The translations under genes were made by a program, and so were the position numbers. The notes beneath the pieces were generated by a model. The model saw only the letters and a program-made list of their open reading frames with translations, made no database searches and was not told the origin of the DNA. 64,000 nt of DNA from JBBQFI01 sp038237805. Its GTDB lineage: Bacteria; Verrucomicrobiota; Verrucomicrobiia; Chthoniobacterales; UBA10450. Numbering within the stretch: position 1 is the first letter of the stretch; every line of letters begins with the position of its first letter. Location of the stretch: NCBI GenBank assembly GCA_038237805.1, contig JBBRYI010000010.1:79793-143792 (forward strand), given 5' to 3'. Below, one piece after another: positions 25,982 to 35,138 of this stretch.

Positions 25982-26849
25982 CGCGACAGGCCTTCACTGT
26001 GTTCGCCATCAACATCGCGATCGTCATCGGACCGACTCCGCCAGGGACTGGCGTGATCATTGCCGTTTTCGGCGCGACTTCGTCGAACGCTACATCACCA
26101 ACGAGTCGATAGCCGCGTTGGCCGGTCGCATCGTCAACGCGATTAATTCCAACATCGATCACGACCGCGCCTTCCCGCACATGTTCTTGCCTAACGAATT
26201 GAGCCTGGCCGATGGCAGCGATCAGGATATCTGCGGAACGCGTTATCTCCGCGAGATTTCGACTGCGCGAATGAACAACCGTGACGGTTGCGTTTGCTCC
26301 GGACGCCTTTTGCATGAGAAGAAGCGCGAGCGGTTTGCCTACAATCATGCTGCGGCCGAGCACGACTACATGCGCTCCGGCGATTTCAATTCCGCTTTCG
26401 ATTAACAAACGCTGACAGCCCAGCGGGGTGCACGGAACAAATCCGCTCGAATCGCCCATGGCAAGCTTGGCCACATTCAACGGATGAAAGCCATCGACAT
26501 CCTTTGCGGGATCGAGCGCGCGCACAATAGTCGGTTCATCAATTTGCGGCGGCGGCGGCGATTGCACGAGGATCCCGTGAATCGCAGGATCGCGATTCAA
26601 CTCATCAACGCGGGCGAGCAATTCCTTTTGTGTTGTTGTCGCCGGCAATTCCAGTTTCACGGAATACAATCCGAGCTCGCCGCACATCTTGTCTTTCGAG
26701 CGCACGTAGGCGCGCGACGCTGGATTATCGCCGACTAAAACGACTGCGAGGCCGGGTGTTTTGCCGCGAGCTTTTAGTTGCGCGATCTCGCCGCGCAACT
26801 CGGCGTAAACTTTCCCGGCAACAACGCGACCGTCGATCAGCGTGGGCAT
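25965..26849 (-). CDS. folD: Bifunctional methylenetetrahydrofolate dehydrogenase / cyclohydrolase
   Basis: From the ATG at 26849 the protein is 294 residues, the usual FolD length. Substrate-binding and catalytic residues are in VGDNPASRAYVRSKDKMC (with the key lysine) and VQSPPPPQID. The NADP site has VLGRSMIVGKPLALLLM and the C-terminal signature is TPVPGGVGPMTIAMLM. FolD interconverts methylene-, methenyl- and formyl-tetrahydrofolate. It lies 19 bases after the phosphodiesterase-sulfotransferase fusion gene on the same strand and may share its transcript. Confidence 0.94.
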   Translation of the reverse strand: MPTLIDGRVVAGKVYAELRGEIAQLKARGKTPGLAVVLVGDNPASRAYVRSKDKMCGELGLYSVKLELPATTTQKELLARVDELNRDPAIHGILVQSPPPPQIDEPTIVRALDPAKDVDGFHPLNVAKLAMGDSSGFVPCTPLGCQRLLIESGIEIAGAHVVVLGRSMIVGKPLALLLMQKASGANATVTVVHSRSRNLAEITRSADILIAAIGQAQFVRQEHVREGAVVIDVGINRVDDATGQRGYRLVGDVAFDEVAPKTAMITPVPGGVGPMTIAMLMANTVKACRATAGV

Positions 26850-26868
26850 TCGAGATGATCGAGGCGCG

Positions 26869-29526
26869 TCAGGAGACCGCAAGAGCGGAAGCGCGATTCC
26901 GGTGCAAAACCGGTTTCGCACACGCGGCCATGGCGGGCTTGTCCAAATCGGAGCCCAGAAATTCGGCGATGCGCTGGCTCCAGGCCAAGGGTTGAGCGAC
27001 GAGATCGGGATAATCTACTTCCAGCAACTCGAAGTTCGGGGCGTTGCGAATCCCATTTAGAATCGCAGCGCGATGTTGCTCGAGGGCTGAGGTTAATTTT
27101 TCCGCGGGAAGATTCGCACCTTTGGTGTGCCGCCGGTCGATCATCTTTTTCTGTGATGCGACGACTTCGCTGATGGGGCGATTCATGAAAATGAGGCGAT
27201 AGCGATCATTGGCGGGTAGCGCGGGGATCAGCGGTGTTACAACCTTGATCACCTTGCCCTCGGCGCGGGAGAGCAAATCCGGGTTTTTTCCGATGCGCTT
27301 GATTTCCTCCCACTCGAAATACCCTTCGGGATTATCCTTGTCTGCGAAGCGCTGATGATCGGTCATCAAATCAAGGCCACCAGCCTGCAACATTTGCATC
27401 ATCAGTGAAGTGCCGGAGCGCGGAAGCCCCGAGACGATGATGAAGCTTCTCGCAGCAATTTGCGGCGGTGGCTCGGCCGCTACCGTGACCGGACGTTGCG
27501 CCGCGCGCGCTCGCGCTTCTTTCTGCAGCGTCTCCAATTGACTCAGCATTTTCTGATGCCGCTCGCCCGCTTTCCGCGCGGCGCTGCGATGATAGCTGGC
27601 GCGTTCCTTATCCTCCTTCTCCGCATAGAGCCGCGCGAGCCATCGATGGGCGAGAAAGACGGGCGGCCGTTGACTAACCGCGGTCTCAAAAGCCTGGATC
27701 GCACGCTCGCGCAATCCCAGCCTAACGAGTGCGCAGCCAAGATAAAAATGAGCGGGCGGCAAATGATGTTGCAAACCGACGGCGAGAATGGCCGCGCCCG
27801 CTGCTTCCTTGAAGCGGCGTTGGCGCAAGAGAGCCACACTCAGACCTTGTCGCGCATGCGGGTTATGCGGATCGATTTCCACCGCGCGCATGAAAGCGCG
27901 TTCCGCTTCCCCATAACGGAACATCCGCAGGTAGGCGCTGCCAAGGGCAAGATGAAGATCGGGCAAACGCGGTTCGGCTTTTTCCGCCGCCAATAAAAGC
28001 TCGATGCTCTTCGCGTAATTGCCGCGATCGTATTCAATATTGCCGCGAACAAGAGAAGCGAACGCTTCTCCACCGGCCGCATCCACGAGCGGCGCAATGG
28101 TCTTCTCCGCTTCGTCGAGCAATCCTAAACGCGCCTGGCAGCGCGCAAGCATAAGAGCAAAATCGGCTCGTTCCGGCGCTTCGATATGAAGTTGCTCGAG
28201 CAGCTCCAGCGCTTCGGCGAAACGCGACGACTCCAGATAGACGCGCGTCAGATTCCATTTTTGTTCGCGCAAGCAAGCGGCGGCGGCCCGGTCTCGATTT
28301 TCATCAAGCGGATCGAGATAACCGAGCGCAACGAATTGATCGAGCAAGGCCGCGGATTCATCGGCTTCGGGTTCGGTGCCGGGCGGATGCATCCCGGCTT
28401 CGCCCGACACATCTTCCCAACTCGGAATAAACTTTATTTTGGGCGGAGTCTCGAACGCTTCGACCAGAACGCGACCCTCCATGTCGCGCCCCACGGGTAA
28501 ATCGAAAAGAGCAAGCACCGTCGGCGCGATATCAAGCAGACCCGCGCCGTAGATGCGGTCATCGCGTTTTACGTTTGCGCCGCGCATGCAAAAAATACCG
28601 TGGGGCCGATGCCAGATAGCGGGACCGGCAGGAATGCGCGGCGTTCCGGGCGGCCGCAAATGATCGGAATGAAAACCGTGGTCCGATAAAATGATGACCG
28701 TCGTATCGGGTCCCACCAATTCCAAAAGCCGACCAAGCATGAGATCGTGAAGCCGATAGCCGCCGTTTACGACGTCGCGATAAAATTCAAAATCTTCCTC
28801 CTTCACCCGTTCCATGCGCGGCGGGTGATAAGCCATGAAAGCGTGTGAGAAATGATCGAGCGATGGATAATAAATCGCGCTGAAATCCCACGCTTCGTTT
28901 TCCAACAGATAAGTCGCGGCCGCGTGCAGCGAAAAACATTCCGATTGTAACTTGGCCAGCATGGCGAGACGGCGATCGGTCTCCTGGTCGATCTCGTGCG
29001 CACCCGGCACAAACAACTGCAACATTTCGCCTGTGATTTCATCCGGACGAATGCGCAGATCAGCGAGCACCGCGTGCAAACGCTCCGGATAAACCGTGCC
29101 CGCCATCAGCGGCCACGGATCGCCCGGCGGCGCAGTCGGCACCGGAAACATTTCGGTAACGCACGCGCCATTGATCGGCTCCGCCGGATGACCGCCGAAC
29201 CAGCCAACGACATTCGTACGCAAACCAGACTGGCTCGCAATATTCCAAAGAGCCTTCACTTTTCGCGAAGTGCTCGTGACCGGACGCACCATTCCCGTTC
29301 GAGGCGAAACTTCGGCGAAACCGAGGATGCCATGTTTATCGGCACGTTTGCCGGTCGCGATGGAATTCCAGAGCATGGGCGAAAGAATTGGTTGCAGCGT
29401 CGAGATGTCACCCATCACGCCTTCCTCGATAAAACGCGCGAGGACTGGCATTTCACCACGCTCAATAAGCGGATCGATAATTTTCCAATCGGCCGCGTCC
29501 CATCCGATGAGAAGAACTTTGCTCAT
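26869..29526 (-). CDS. Three-part fusion: alkaline-phosphatase-superfamily phosphodiesterase, TPR repeats, sulfotransferase
   Basis: The 885-residue protein has three clear modules. Residues 1 to about 375 are a type I phosphodiesterase/nucleotide pyrophosphatase-like domain: metal aspartate in LIGWDAADW, then YPSLDHFSH and LSDHGFHSDH ligands. Residues about 405-640 are TPR repeats (for example LHLALGSAYLRMFRYGEAER). Residues about 685-875 are a P-loop sulfotransferase-like domain (FIIVSGLPRSGTSLMMQML binds PAPS; IFMNRPISEVVASQ is the second PAPS motif). No signal peptide is present, so it is probably cytosolic. The fusion suggests one chain both removes and adds a sulfate or phosphate group, or that the TPR part scaffolds the two. 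It overlaps the GNAT gene by four bases. Confidence 0.85.
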   Translation of the reverse strand: MSKVLLIGWDAADWKIIDPLIERGEMPVLARFIEEGVMGDISTLQPILSPMLWNSIATGKRADKHGILGFAEVSPRTGMVRPVTSTSRKVKALWNIASQSGLRTNVVGWFGGHPAEPINGACVTEMFPVPTAPPGDPWPLMAGTVYPERLHAVLADLRIRPDEITGEMLQLFVPGAHEIDQETDRRLAMLAKLQSECFSLHAAATYLLENEAWDFSAIYYPSLDHFSHAFMAYHPPRMERVKEEDFEFYRDVVNGGYRLHDLMLGRLLELVGPDTTVIILSDHGFHSDHLRPPGTPRIPAGPAIWHRPHGIFCMRGANVKRDDRIYGAGLLDIAPTVLALFDLPVGRDMEGRVLVEAFETPPKIKFIPSWEDVSGEAGMHPPGTEPEADESAALLDQFVALGYLDPLDENRDRAAAACLREQKWNLTRVYLESSRFAEALELLEQLHIEAPERADFALMLARCQARLGLLDEAEKTIAPLVDAAGGEAFASLVRGNIEYDRGNYAKSIELLLAAEKAEPRLPDLHLALGSAYLRMFRYGEAERAFMRAVEIDPHNPHARQGLSVALLRQRRFKEAAGAAILAVGLQHHLPPAHFYLGCALVRLGLRERAIQAFETAVSQRPPVFLAHRWLARLYAEKEDKERASYHRSAARKAGERHQKMLSQLETLQKEARARAAQRPVTVAAEPPPQIAARSFIIVSGLPRSGTSLMMQMLQAGGLDLMTDHQRFADKDNPEGYFEWEEIKRIGKNPDLLSRAEGKVIKVVTPLIPALPANDRYRLIFMNRPISEVVASQKKMIDRRHTKGANLPAEKLTSALEQHRAAILNGIRNAPNFELLEVDYPDLVAQPLAWSQRIAEFLGSDLDKPAMAACAKPVLHRNRASALAVS

Positions 29527-30410
29527 GCGCGCTCGGGCAAAGGCAGGGCAACGGTCGCGACCGTCTTCACGACGGACGCGCGGGTGCGTTGCGCCAGTTT
29601 CACGGTGTCTCGATGCTGCTCGGAATTTGCGCTAAAGGAAACCAACGCCACACCGCGTGCCATCAGTTCCTGAACGGCGGAATGCTTGAGCGCGGCATTC
29701 ACCCAGGTGTGGCGATGCTCCGGAACAACGGCAGTTGCATCAACGGACGCGCGCGCGTTTTGATAGGAGATCAACAGCGCGCCCACCAACTGATCCTCGA
29801 GCAACGCTACGCGTGAAAGCGTTTGCGAAAATCCATGCTCGGTTCCGCGCAATCGGTTCGCGACTTGTTGCGATGCAAATCCGAAGTTATCGAGAATGAG
29901 CCGGCAGACTTCATCGCGCCGCGACTCGCTCAACGGGATGATGTGCGCCGCTTCCGGAATTTTGCGACGCTGAACCAGTCGCTCGTAAACAGGAGCAGTA
30001 ACAGCGGCAAAATTTTCCAGTGGCGCCTCATACTTAATTGATCGCGCTTGCACCTGAAAGCCGCAGCTGCGTAGGAATTCGAAGCCGGACGAGTTTTCAT
30101 TCAGCGGCACGCAGCCTAACGCTGTGACTTTTTTTTCCTGAGCGGCTGCGATCAACTCGTCGAGTAACGCGCGCCCGACGCCATGCCGTCGCTGTGATTC
30201 GGTCACCTGGATCATGCAGAGCGCGCGTTGCGGAAACTGGCGGCTCGGCAAAAACCAAATCGCCCCAGCTCCAATGGGCGTCGTCTCGCCGCATTCGCTC
30301 GCCAGGAAAACGTCCGCATCGACGTGTGCAGCGCGTGATAGGAGTATCCGCTCCGCACGGCGGCTTTCCGCCCCTTCCGCCCGCCGGATGGAGAAGGTCG
30401 CAGCAGTCAA
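29523..30410 (-). CDS. GNAT-family N-acetyltransferase, probably two domains
   Basis: The 295-residue product has an N-terminal GNAT domain with the acetyl-CoA loop VTESQRRHGVGRALLDELIA (about residues 69-88) and ENSSGFEFLRSCGF. The C-terminal half looks like a second, more degenerate GNAT fold (RRDEVCRLILDNFGF, then VDATAVVPEHRHTWVNAALK). The start overlaps no other gene. The end overlaps the start of the fusion gene (ATGA), so acetyltransferase, fusion enzyme and folD form one likely operon. The acceptor substrate is unknown. Confidence 0.82.
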   Translation of the reverse strand: MTAATFSIRRAEGAESRRAERILLSRAAHVDADVFLASECGETTPIGAGAIWFLPSRQFPQRALCMIQVTESQRRHGVGRALLDELIAAAQEKKVTALGCVPLNENSSGFEFLRSCGFQVQARSIKYEAPLENFAAVTAPVYERLVQRRKIPEAAHIIPLSESRRDEVCRLILDNFGFASQQVANRLRGTEHGFSQTLSRVALLEDQLVGALLISYQNARASVDATAVVPEHRHTWVNAALKHSAVQELMARGVALVSFSANSEQHRDTVKLAQRTRASVVKTVATVALPLPERA

Positions 30411-30430
30411 TTAGGCCTGCCGCCGATTCG

Positions 30431-31123
30431 TTAGGCAGCCTTGTTCGCGCGACGACGAAACGCAACCACTCCGAGCGCGCCCGCTACGAGTAACGCGATC
30501 GCACTCGGCTCCGGCACCGCTGCGGGCGTGTTGGCATCACTTTCGTAACCAACCGCGTTTAGGGTGACCGTGTAATTACTATTTAAAGTGATATTCGCCC
30601 AGCCATAATGAAGATCGGCCGGCCCCCCAATGGCAAAGCGAAACCCCAGATAACCGGTATCGCCCGCAGCAAAGTTTCCCGACGTGCCCGTGCCAGCGCT
30701 GGTGCTGTAGCGACTGCCGATTTTTCCGCGGGTGTTAAAGACGTTAGCCGGGCCAACGGTATCGCCCTGAGCGAAGCGATCCGCCTTTATGCCAGTTCCC
30801 GCCACCCCATTGACGGTTCCCGAGCGCGTAACATTGGCCTTGGTGCTGCTCGCCCCAGGCGCATTGGATAAGAAAAAATCTGCGCCCGCAAACGCAGCCC
30901 CGCCGACCGCCGCCGCGGCGGTAACAGCATTAATATCGAAATAGAGTGATCCTCCAACTGGGGTAGTTCGCGTGGCTGGGGCAAGGCCGGTCAAGTCCAA
31001 TGTAATTAACATCGCATCTGTTTGCGAAGCTCCAGCAAGCGTGGCGCCGGCGACCAAGCCATAAAGAGCCAAGCGATTATCAAACGAACCAGGTTTTTTC
31101 GCCGGGACCGTGGAAATTTTCAT
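30431..31123 (-). CDS. PEP-CTERM sorted exported protein
   Basis: The 230-residue protein has a signal peptide (ALYGLVAGATLAGASQTDA) and a C-terminal PEP-CTERM tripartite signal: VPEPSAIALLVAGALG, a short hydrophobic run and a basic end (FRRRANKAA). Such proteins are processed by an exosortase and exported to the outer surface, often with exopolysaccharide. The middle is small-residue rich, as is typical, with no catalytic motif. The stop codon TAA is contained in a copy of the TCGTTAGGC 9-mer. No exosortase is in the window. Confidence 0.88.
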   Translation of the reverse strand: MKISTVPAKKPGSFDNRLALYGLVAGATLAGASQTDAMLITLDLTGLAPATRTTPVGGSLYFDINAVTAAAAVGGAAFAGADFFLSNAPGASSTKANVTRSGTVNGVAGTGIKADRFAQGDTVGPANVFNTRGKIGSRYSTSAGTGTSGNFAAGDTGYLGFRFAIGGPADLHYGWANITLNSNYTVTLNAVGYESDANTPAAVPEPSAIALLVAGALGVVAFRRRANKAA

Positions 31124-31178
31124 GGCGGCTTTTTACCTGAAATGCCATCCCGCGGTCAAGACCATTTCCAAATAAAAA

Positions 31179-31823
31179 TCAGCGCCGTTCCACCAGCGCC
31201 ATCATCACGTCCTGCAAGCGCAGTCGTTCACGTTCGAATTCTTCTGCCGTCGTCGTCGGTGAGACGCGATGGAGTTGACCGAAGGTGATCCGTACCTTCG
31301 AGAAAGGACGCGGCAGAATGAATCGGTCCCAACTCTTCGCCCGCCAGCAGCTGGAAAACTCCATGTGAATTGGTTGGATGGGAGCGCCGGATTTTTGCGC
31401 GAGAAAAATGATGCCGGCTCCAACTTCATAAACTGGCCCGCGTGGACCATCCGGTGTAATCAAAACGTCGAGACCGGACGAGAGCACACTGGTTAGTTCC
31501 AGCATCGCACTCGCGCCAAAGCGCGAACTAGATCCGCGCACGACGCCGAACCCGGAACGTTGCGTCAAATCCGCGATAAGATTTCCATCCCGGCTCGCGC
31601 TGACCAGCCCGACACCCGGTCGATGCGGGACAAATTTTTTGAGCACGAGACAAATAAGCAGCAATCGATTGTGCCAGAGCGCTCCGATATAGTTCTCGGT
31701 CACCGGTGCGGTGCTTAAAGCCGATCGATCATCCACTTCATATCGAAGCGTAGTGGCCCACAGTTTCAGGAGCCGAAATGCGATCGCCACCAGCCATCGC
31801 GCGCGCCAGCCTTCTATTTTCAA
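31179..31823 (-). CDS. DUF374 lysophospholipid acyltransferase-like protein
   Basis: The 214-residue product carries the DUF374 hallmark ITPDGPRGPVYEVGAGIIFL. It also has a catalytic-type histidine segment (GALWHNRLLLICLVLKKF) and the VSASRDGNLIADL motif. DUF374 proteins resemble late acyltransferases of lipid A synthesis and are assumed to transfer an acyl chain to a glycolipid in the inner membrane. Its start overlaps the end of the ubiX gene (ATGA), so the two are co-translated. Confidence 0.88.
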   Translation of the reverse strand: MKIEGWRARWLVAIAFRLLKLWATTLRYEVDDRSALSTAPVTENYIGALWHNRLLLICLVLKKFVPHRPGVGLVSASRDGNLIADLTQRSGFGVVRGSSSRFGASAMLELTSVLSSGLDVLITPDGPRGPVYEVGAGIIFLAQKSGAPIQPIHMEFSSCWRAKSWDRFILPRPFSKVRITFGQLHRVSPTTTAEEFERERLRLQDVMMALVERR

Positions 31824-32389
31824 TTTTTTGCGCGCGGATTTTTGTCATCCGCCCAGCGATAGGCACGCGCACTCGGCAGTCCGATTTGATCGAGAATGCG
31901 CCAGACAACGGTGTCGACGACATCGTTCAGCGATGTTGGGCGACTGTAGAAGGATGGGATCGCCGGCAAAATAACTGCGCCCGCTTCCAAAAGCGTAACG
32001 ACGTTCCGCGCGTGAATGAGATTCCACGGTGTTTCCCGCGGCACGAGCACCAATTTACGGCGCTCCTTCAAAAAAACATCTGCGGCGCGAAGCAACGCGC
32101 TGTCGCTTGAACCGGAAGCGATGCGTCCCAGCGTCGCCATCGAACAAGGCACCACGACCATGGCGTCGAATTTGGCGGAGCCGCTGACGAAGGGAACGTT
32201 GAGATCATTTTCGGGATGTTGCAAAATTCCATCCGGCGCTTTGAAGCTGTCGACCTCCTGCGCTGCAACCTGTTTTGCATGCGCGCTCATAACCAGATGC
32301 ACTTCATTTGCGCTGCAGTCGATCTGTTCGAGTAACCGCTGCAGATAGATCGTGCCGCTGGCGCCGGTAGCCGCGATGACAAGTTTCAC
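31820..32389 (-). CDS. ubiX: Flavin prenyltransferase UbiX
   Basis: From the GTG at 32389 the product is 189 residues. It has the FMN-binding start KLVIAATGASGTIYLQ, the conserved PCSMATLGRIASGSSDSALL and the KLVLVPRETPWNLIHARN signature. UbiX attaches dimethylallyl to FMN to make prenylated FMN, the cofactor of UbiD decarboxylases used in quinone synthesis. No ubiD is in the window. An in-frame upstream extension lacks conserved residues and I exclude it. It is the upstream partner of the DUF374 gene. Confidence 0.9.
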   Translation of the reverse strand: MKLVIAATGASGTIYLQRLLEQIDCSANEVHLVMSAHAKQVAAQEVDSFKAPDGILQHPENDLNVPFVSGSAKFDAMVVVPCSMATLGRIASGSSDSALLRAADVFLKERRKLVLVPRETPWNLIHARNVVTLLEAGAVILPAIPSFYSRPTSLNDVVDTVVWRILDQIGLPSARAYRWADDKNPRAKN

Positions 32390-32482
32390 GCGCCTAACCA
32401 AACACAACTCGCGCCTTCGCTCTAGAATTAAACCCGACTTCCGTTTGAATTTGGACCGCAACCGCGCCAATTAACTACCGCC

Positions 32483-32869
32483 ATGGTAAAGAAACTCTTG
32501 CATACGCGCTATCGGGTTAAGGATTTGGAGAAGACTGTTAGCTTTTACCGAGATGTGCTCGGGTTGGAGGAAACACGCCGGCATACCTCTGGTCGGGGCT
32601 CGCAACTGGTCTTCTTCAAGGCGCCAGGGAGCGAGGAAGAAATCGAGATCTGCAAGTTCGACCAAAGCGGACCGGTGATGGTAGGACCGGATCTGACTCA
32701 CCTCGCCTTTGAGGTTGACGATATGACAAAATTCGCGGAGCACGCGAAAGCGAAAGGTTATCCGCTCTCGGACGGACCCCATGAGAACGGCAAAGGCGGC
32801 GCGATTGCGTTTATCGATGCGCCGGAAGGCTATGAGATCGAGCTGATTCAGCGCGGACGCGGCGAATGA
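32483..32869 (+). CDS. gloA: Glyoxalase I family protein (lactoylglutathione lyase-like)
   Basis: The 128-residue protein has the two-half VOC fold. Expected metal ligands are His7 (LLHTRYRV), Glu in EEIEICKF, His in LTHLAFEV and Glu in GYEIELIQR. The SFYRDVLGLEE motif is typical. Glyoxalase I converts the methylglyoxal-glutathione adduct to lactoylglutathione. The exact thiol cofactor here is unknown. It is divergent from ubiX and followed by the D,D-carboxypeptidase gene 37 bases away. Confidence 0.85.
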   Translation: MVKKLLHTRYRVKDLEKTVSFYRDVLGLEETRRHTSGRGSQLVFFKAPGSEEEIEICKFDQSGPVMVGPDLTHLAFEVDDMTKFAEHAKAKGYPLSDGPHENGKGGAIAFIDAPEGYEIELIQRGRGE

Positions 32870-32906
32870 TTCAACATAAAGCAACCGTTTGTTCTAAGAT
32901 TTCTTC

Positions 32907-33707
32907 ATGATCCGAATGCTGAAAATCGCGATTGCGCTGAGCCTCGTTTTCAGCGGCTCCAGCTTCGGTATTACTGAAGTTCCACCTAACCGCGCTGCTT
33001 CTGTCTTGGTCGTCGATGCATTGACGGGCCATGTCTTTTACGAAAAAAACGCGGATCAACAGCGCGCCGCTGCGAGCACGCAAAAACTTCTGACGGCGCT
33101 CATCATAGCCGAGCGAGGGTTTCTGGATCAAAACGTCCTAGTTGCGCCGGTAGACACGTATGCCGAGCCCGTGAAGCTCAACATCAAGGCCGGCGAGGTG
33201 TATCAGCGAATCGATTTGCTGCGCGCGCTTCTGGTAAAAAGCCCCAACGACGTGGCGCGTTGTCTGGCCCGCGATCATGCCGGCAGCATCGAGGCATTTG
33301 CCGATGTCATGAATCGAAAAGCATGGCAACTCGGCGCGACCCATTCGCATTTTTTGAATCCGAACGGTTTGCCTTTACCGGGACAGTTTTCGACGGCGCG
33401 CGATCTCTCGATTATCGCGCGCGCGGCCTACGCAAATCCGACGATTCGTTCAATCGTTTGTCTGCCGCAGCTGGTCTTTCGTTATGCCAATGGCCGCACG
33501 CGCGAATTAGAAAACACGAATAAGGTTCTGAAGCGATTGCCCTACTGCAATGGAATGAAGACCGGCTACACGGAAGCAGCCGGTCATTGTTTGATTGCAA
33601 GTGGCGCGCGTCCCGGCCGCGATGTGATTGTCGTCGTTCTCGGAGACGGTAAAGCAGGCATCTGGAAGGATGCTTCCGCGCTGCTTTCCTGGGCGCTCTG
33701 GATGTAG
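32907..33707 (+). CDS. D-alanyl-D-alanine carboxypeptidase (PBP5/6-like, S11 family)
   Basis: The 266-residue product has a signal peptide (MLKIAIALSLVFSGSSFG) and the S11 catalytic motifs: SxxK in AASTQKLLTAL, SxN in VKSPNDVARCL and KTG in NGMKTGYTEAAGH. It trims the terminal D-Ala of peptidoglycan stem peptides in the periplasm. It lacks the C-terminal amphipathic anchor domain of larger PBP5 proteins. The TAG stop is inside a 20-base palindrome (GTAGC to GCTAC). Confidence 0.9.
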   Translation: MIRMLKIAIALSLVFSGSSFGITEVPPNRAASVLVVDALTGHVFYEKNADQQRAAASTQKLLTALIIAERGFLDQNVLVAPVDTYAEPVKLNIKAGEVYQRIDLLRALLVKSPNDVARCLARDHAGSIEAFADVMNRKAWQLGATHSHFLNPNGLPLPGQFSTARDLSIIARAAYANPTIRSIVCLPQLVFRYANGRTRELENTNKVLKRLPYCNGMKTGYTEAAGHCLIASGARPGRDVIVVVLGDGKAGIWKDASALLSWALWM

Positions 33708-33863
33708 CAGCGATCGCCGCTACGCAGCTTAAGAGTCCGCTCAAGGTTCCGGGTTCCGGCGGGTCCCGGCGATTCGTTCCGGGCGTCGCGAGAGGCTCAG
33801 CGCGCATTTCAGCGCGCTTGGTGAAGCGTAGTCGCGCGCGGCGACAAATTGATTTCCCGGAAC
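33704..33863. repeat. Palindromic elements between convergent genes
   Basis: A near-perfect 20-base palindrome (gtagcagcgatcgccgctac, 33704-33723) contains the stop of the D,D-carboxypeptidase gene. A larger element follows (33776-33863). Its outer stem is gttccggg/cccggaac, with inner pairing of gtcgc with gcgac and a hairpin around gcgcgcatttcagcgcgc. Its right end reaches the TAG stop of the lipoprotein gene on the other strand. Confidence 0.65.
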
Positions 33864-34120
33864 TACGGACTGCCGGAAGCCGCCGAGGCTCGCAGTAATG
33901 GAGAGGGCACCAATGCCGGATTGCGATGCACGTCCGAGGGCGACTCAGCTGGAACATCTTCTGGTCCCTCAGCTGGAGGTGCCGGTTCGGCCGCAGTGTT
34001 GGCGCTGGCGTATTGCCGCTGCATCCGCTGTTCAAGCGTTCCTTTTTTGGTCACCTGAGTGGAGGCGCAGCTGGAGAACAACCCGACTGCGAGAAGGCAA
34101 GTAGCGATTTTGATGATCAT
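33863..34120 (-). CDS. Small lipoprotein
   Basis: The 85-residue product starts MIIKIATCLLAVGLFSSCAS. This is a lipoprotein signal with lipobox LFSSC and acylated cysteine at residue 18. The mature part begins with a basic/polar segment (TQVTKKGTLEQRMQRQY) and continues as a Pro/Glu/Ala-rich disordered tail. I recognise no family. The tail overlaps a palindromic element at its stop codon, so its last residues may not be ancestral. It stands alone on the minus strand between the carboxypeptidase and mtnP genes. Confidence 0.6.
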   Translation of the reverse strand: MIIKIATCLLAVGLFSSCASTQVTKKGTLEQRMQRQYASANTAAEPAPPAEGPEDVPAESPSDVHRNPALVPSPLLRASAASGSP

Positions 34121-34253
34121 GTTTTGGCGATGTTTACGAGGGCAGAATAACGTTTCCGCCGACGGTCTTTATAATTACCATATTCCGGCTTTTGAACGCA
34201 AGTACGATTTTTGCTTTGGCTTTTCGCGACTCAGAAATGCGAAAAACCACACG

Positions 34254-35126
34254 CTACCCGCCAAACCGCTCCAATATAGGCCCAAGCTTACGCTTAATTT
34301 CATCTGGCCAAAGCTTCTGGTCGGTTACCAGTGCGGAGTCCAGCGCGCGATGTTCCGACCAATCTGGCTTCGTCGGGATCCTCGGGATCACCTGCCGCAG
34401 AATCTTTTTCGCGGTCTCCGCGTTCGCCGTGAGGTGACCAAAAACAGCTTCCGCTGACACAGGTTCCTCTTCCACCTTCCAGCAATCGTAGTCGGTAATC
34501 ATCGCCATACTCGCCAACGCGATCTCCGCTTCCCGCGCGAGTTTTGCTTCCGGCAGATTCGTCATTCCGATCACATCGAAACCATTACGGCGGTTGAGTT
34601 CGGATTCGGCGCGTGTCGAAAACGCTGGGCCGTCCATGTTCACATAGGTCCCGCCGTTGTGAATTTTCACCTTTAATTCGCGCGCCGCTTCCGCGAGCAG
34701 ATTCCGTAAATTCGTGCTGATCGGTTCTGCGAAACTGATGTGTGCGACAATGCCTTCGCCGAAAAATGTGTGTGCGTTGCGCTGACTCGTCCGATCGTAA
34801 AATTGCGAAGGCAAGAGCACATCGCGCGGCGCATATTTTTCCTGCAAACTGCCAACGGCCGTCACGCAAATAATCCAGCGCACATTGAGCGAACGCAGCG
34901 CATAAATGTTCGCGCGATGATTCAACTCATGCGGCAAAATGCGATGGCCGCGTCCATGCCGCGGCAAAAAATAAACCTGCCGCCCAGACAGTTTTCCGCC
35001 CATGATCGCATCCGAGGGGGAGCCAAATGGAGTCTCGATCTTTTGTTCGGAAGGCTCGGTCACTCCTTCCACTTGATAGAGGCCGCTGCCGCCAATAATT
35101 CCGATCGCTGGTGTTTCGTCACTCAT
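34254..35126 (-). CDS. mtnP: S-methyl-5'-thioadenosine phosphorylase
   Basis: The product is 290 residues from the ATG at 35126. The nucleoside phosphorylase II signatures are present: phosphate site IGIIGGSGLYQV, FLPRHGRGHRILPHELNHRA, then CVTAVGSLQEKYAPRD and YVNMDGPAFSTRAES, and the purine-site aspartate near MITDYDCW. MtnP cleaves methylthioadenosine to adenine and methylthioribose-1-phosphate in methionine salvage. It lies 12 bases after pbpC on the same strand. No other salvage gene is seen, and a role on a related nucleoside cannot be excluded. Confidence 0.93.
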   Translation of the reverse strand: MSDETPAIGIIGGSGLYQVEGVTEPSEQKIETPFGSPSDAIMGGKLSGRQVYFLPRHGRGHRILPHELNHRANIYALRSLNVRWIICVTAVGSLQEKYAPRDVLLPSQFYDRTSQRNAHTFFGEGIVAHISFAEPISTNLRNLLAEAARELKVKIHNGGTYVNMDGPAFSTRAESELNRRNGFDVIGMTNLPEAKLAREAEIALASMAMITDYDCWKVEEEPVSAEAVFGHLTANAETAKKILRQVIPRIPTKPDWSEHRALDSALVTDQKLWPDEIKRKLGPILERFGG

Positions 35127-35138
35127 ATTCAAGAACCT

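Noticed and set aside
31820..35126. A futalosine menaquinone cluster (UbiX, MtnP-like phosphorylase and the amidohydrolase at 16862)
   Set aside because: Each could serve that pathway, but they are not linked, and no mqn synthase gene such as mqnA, mqnC, mqnD or mqnE is in the window.
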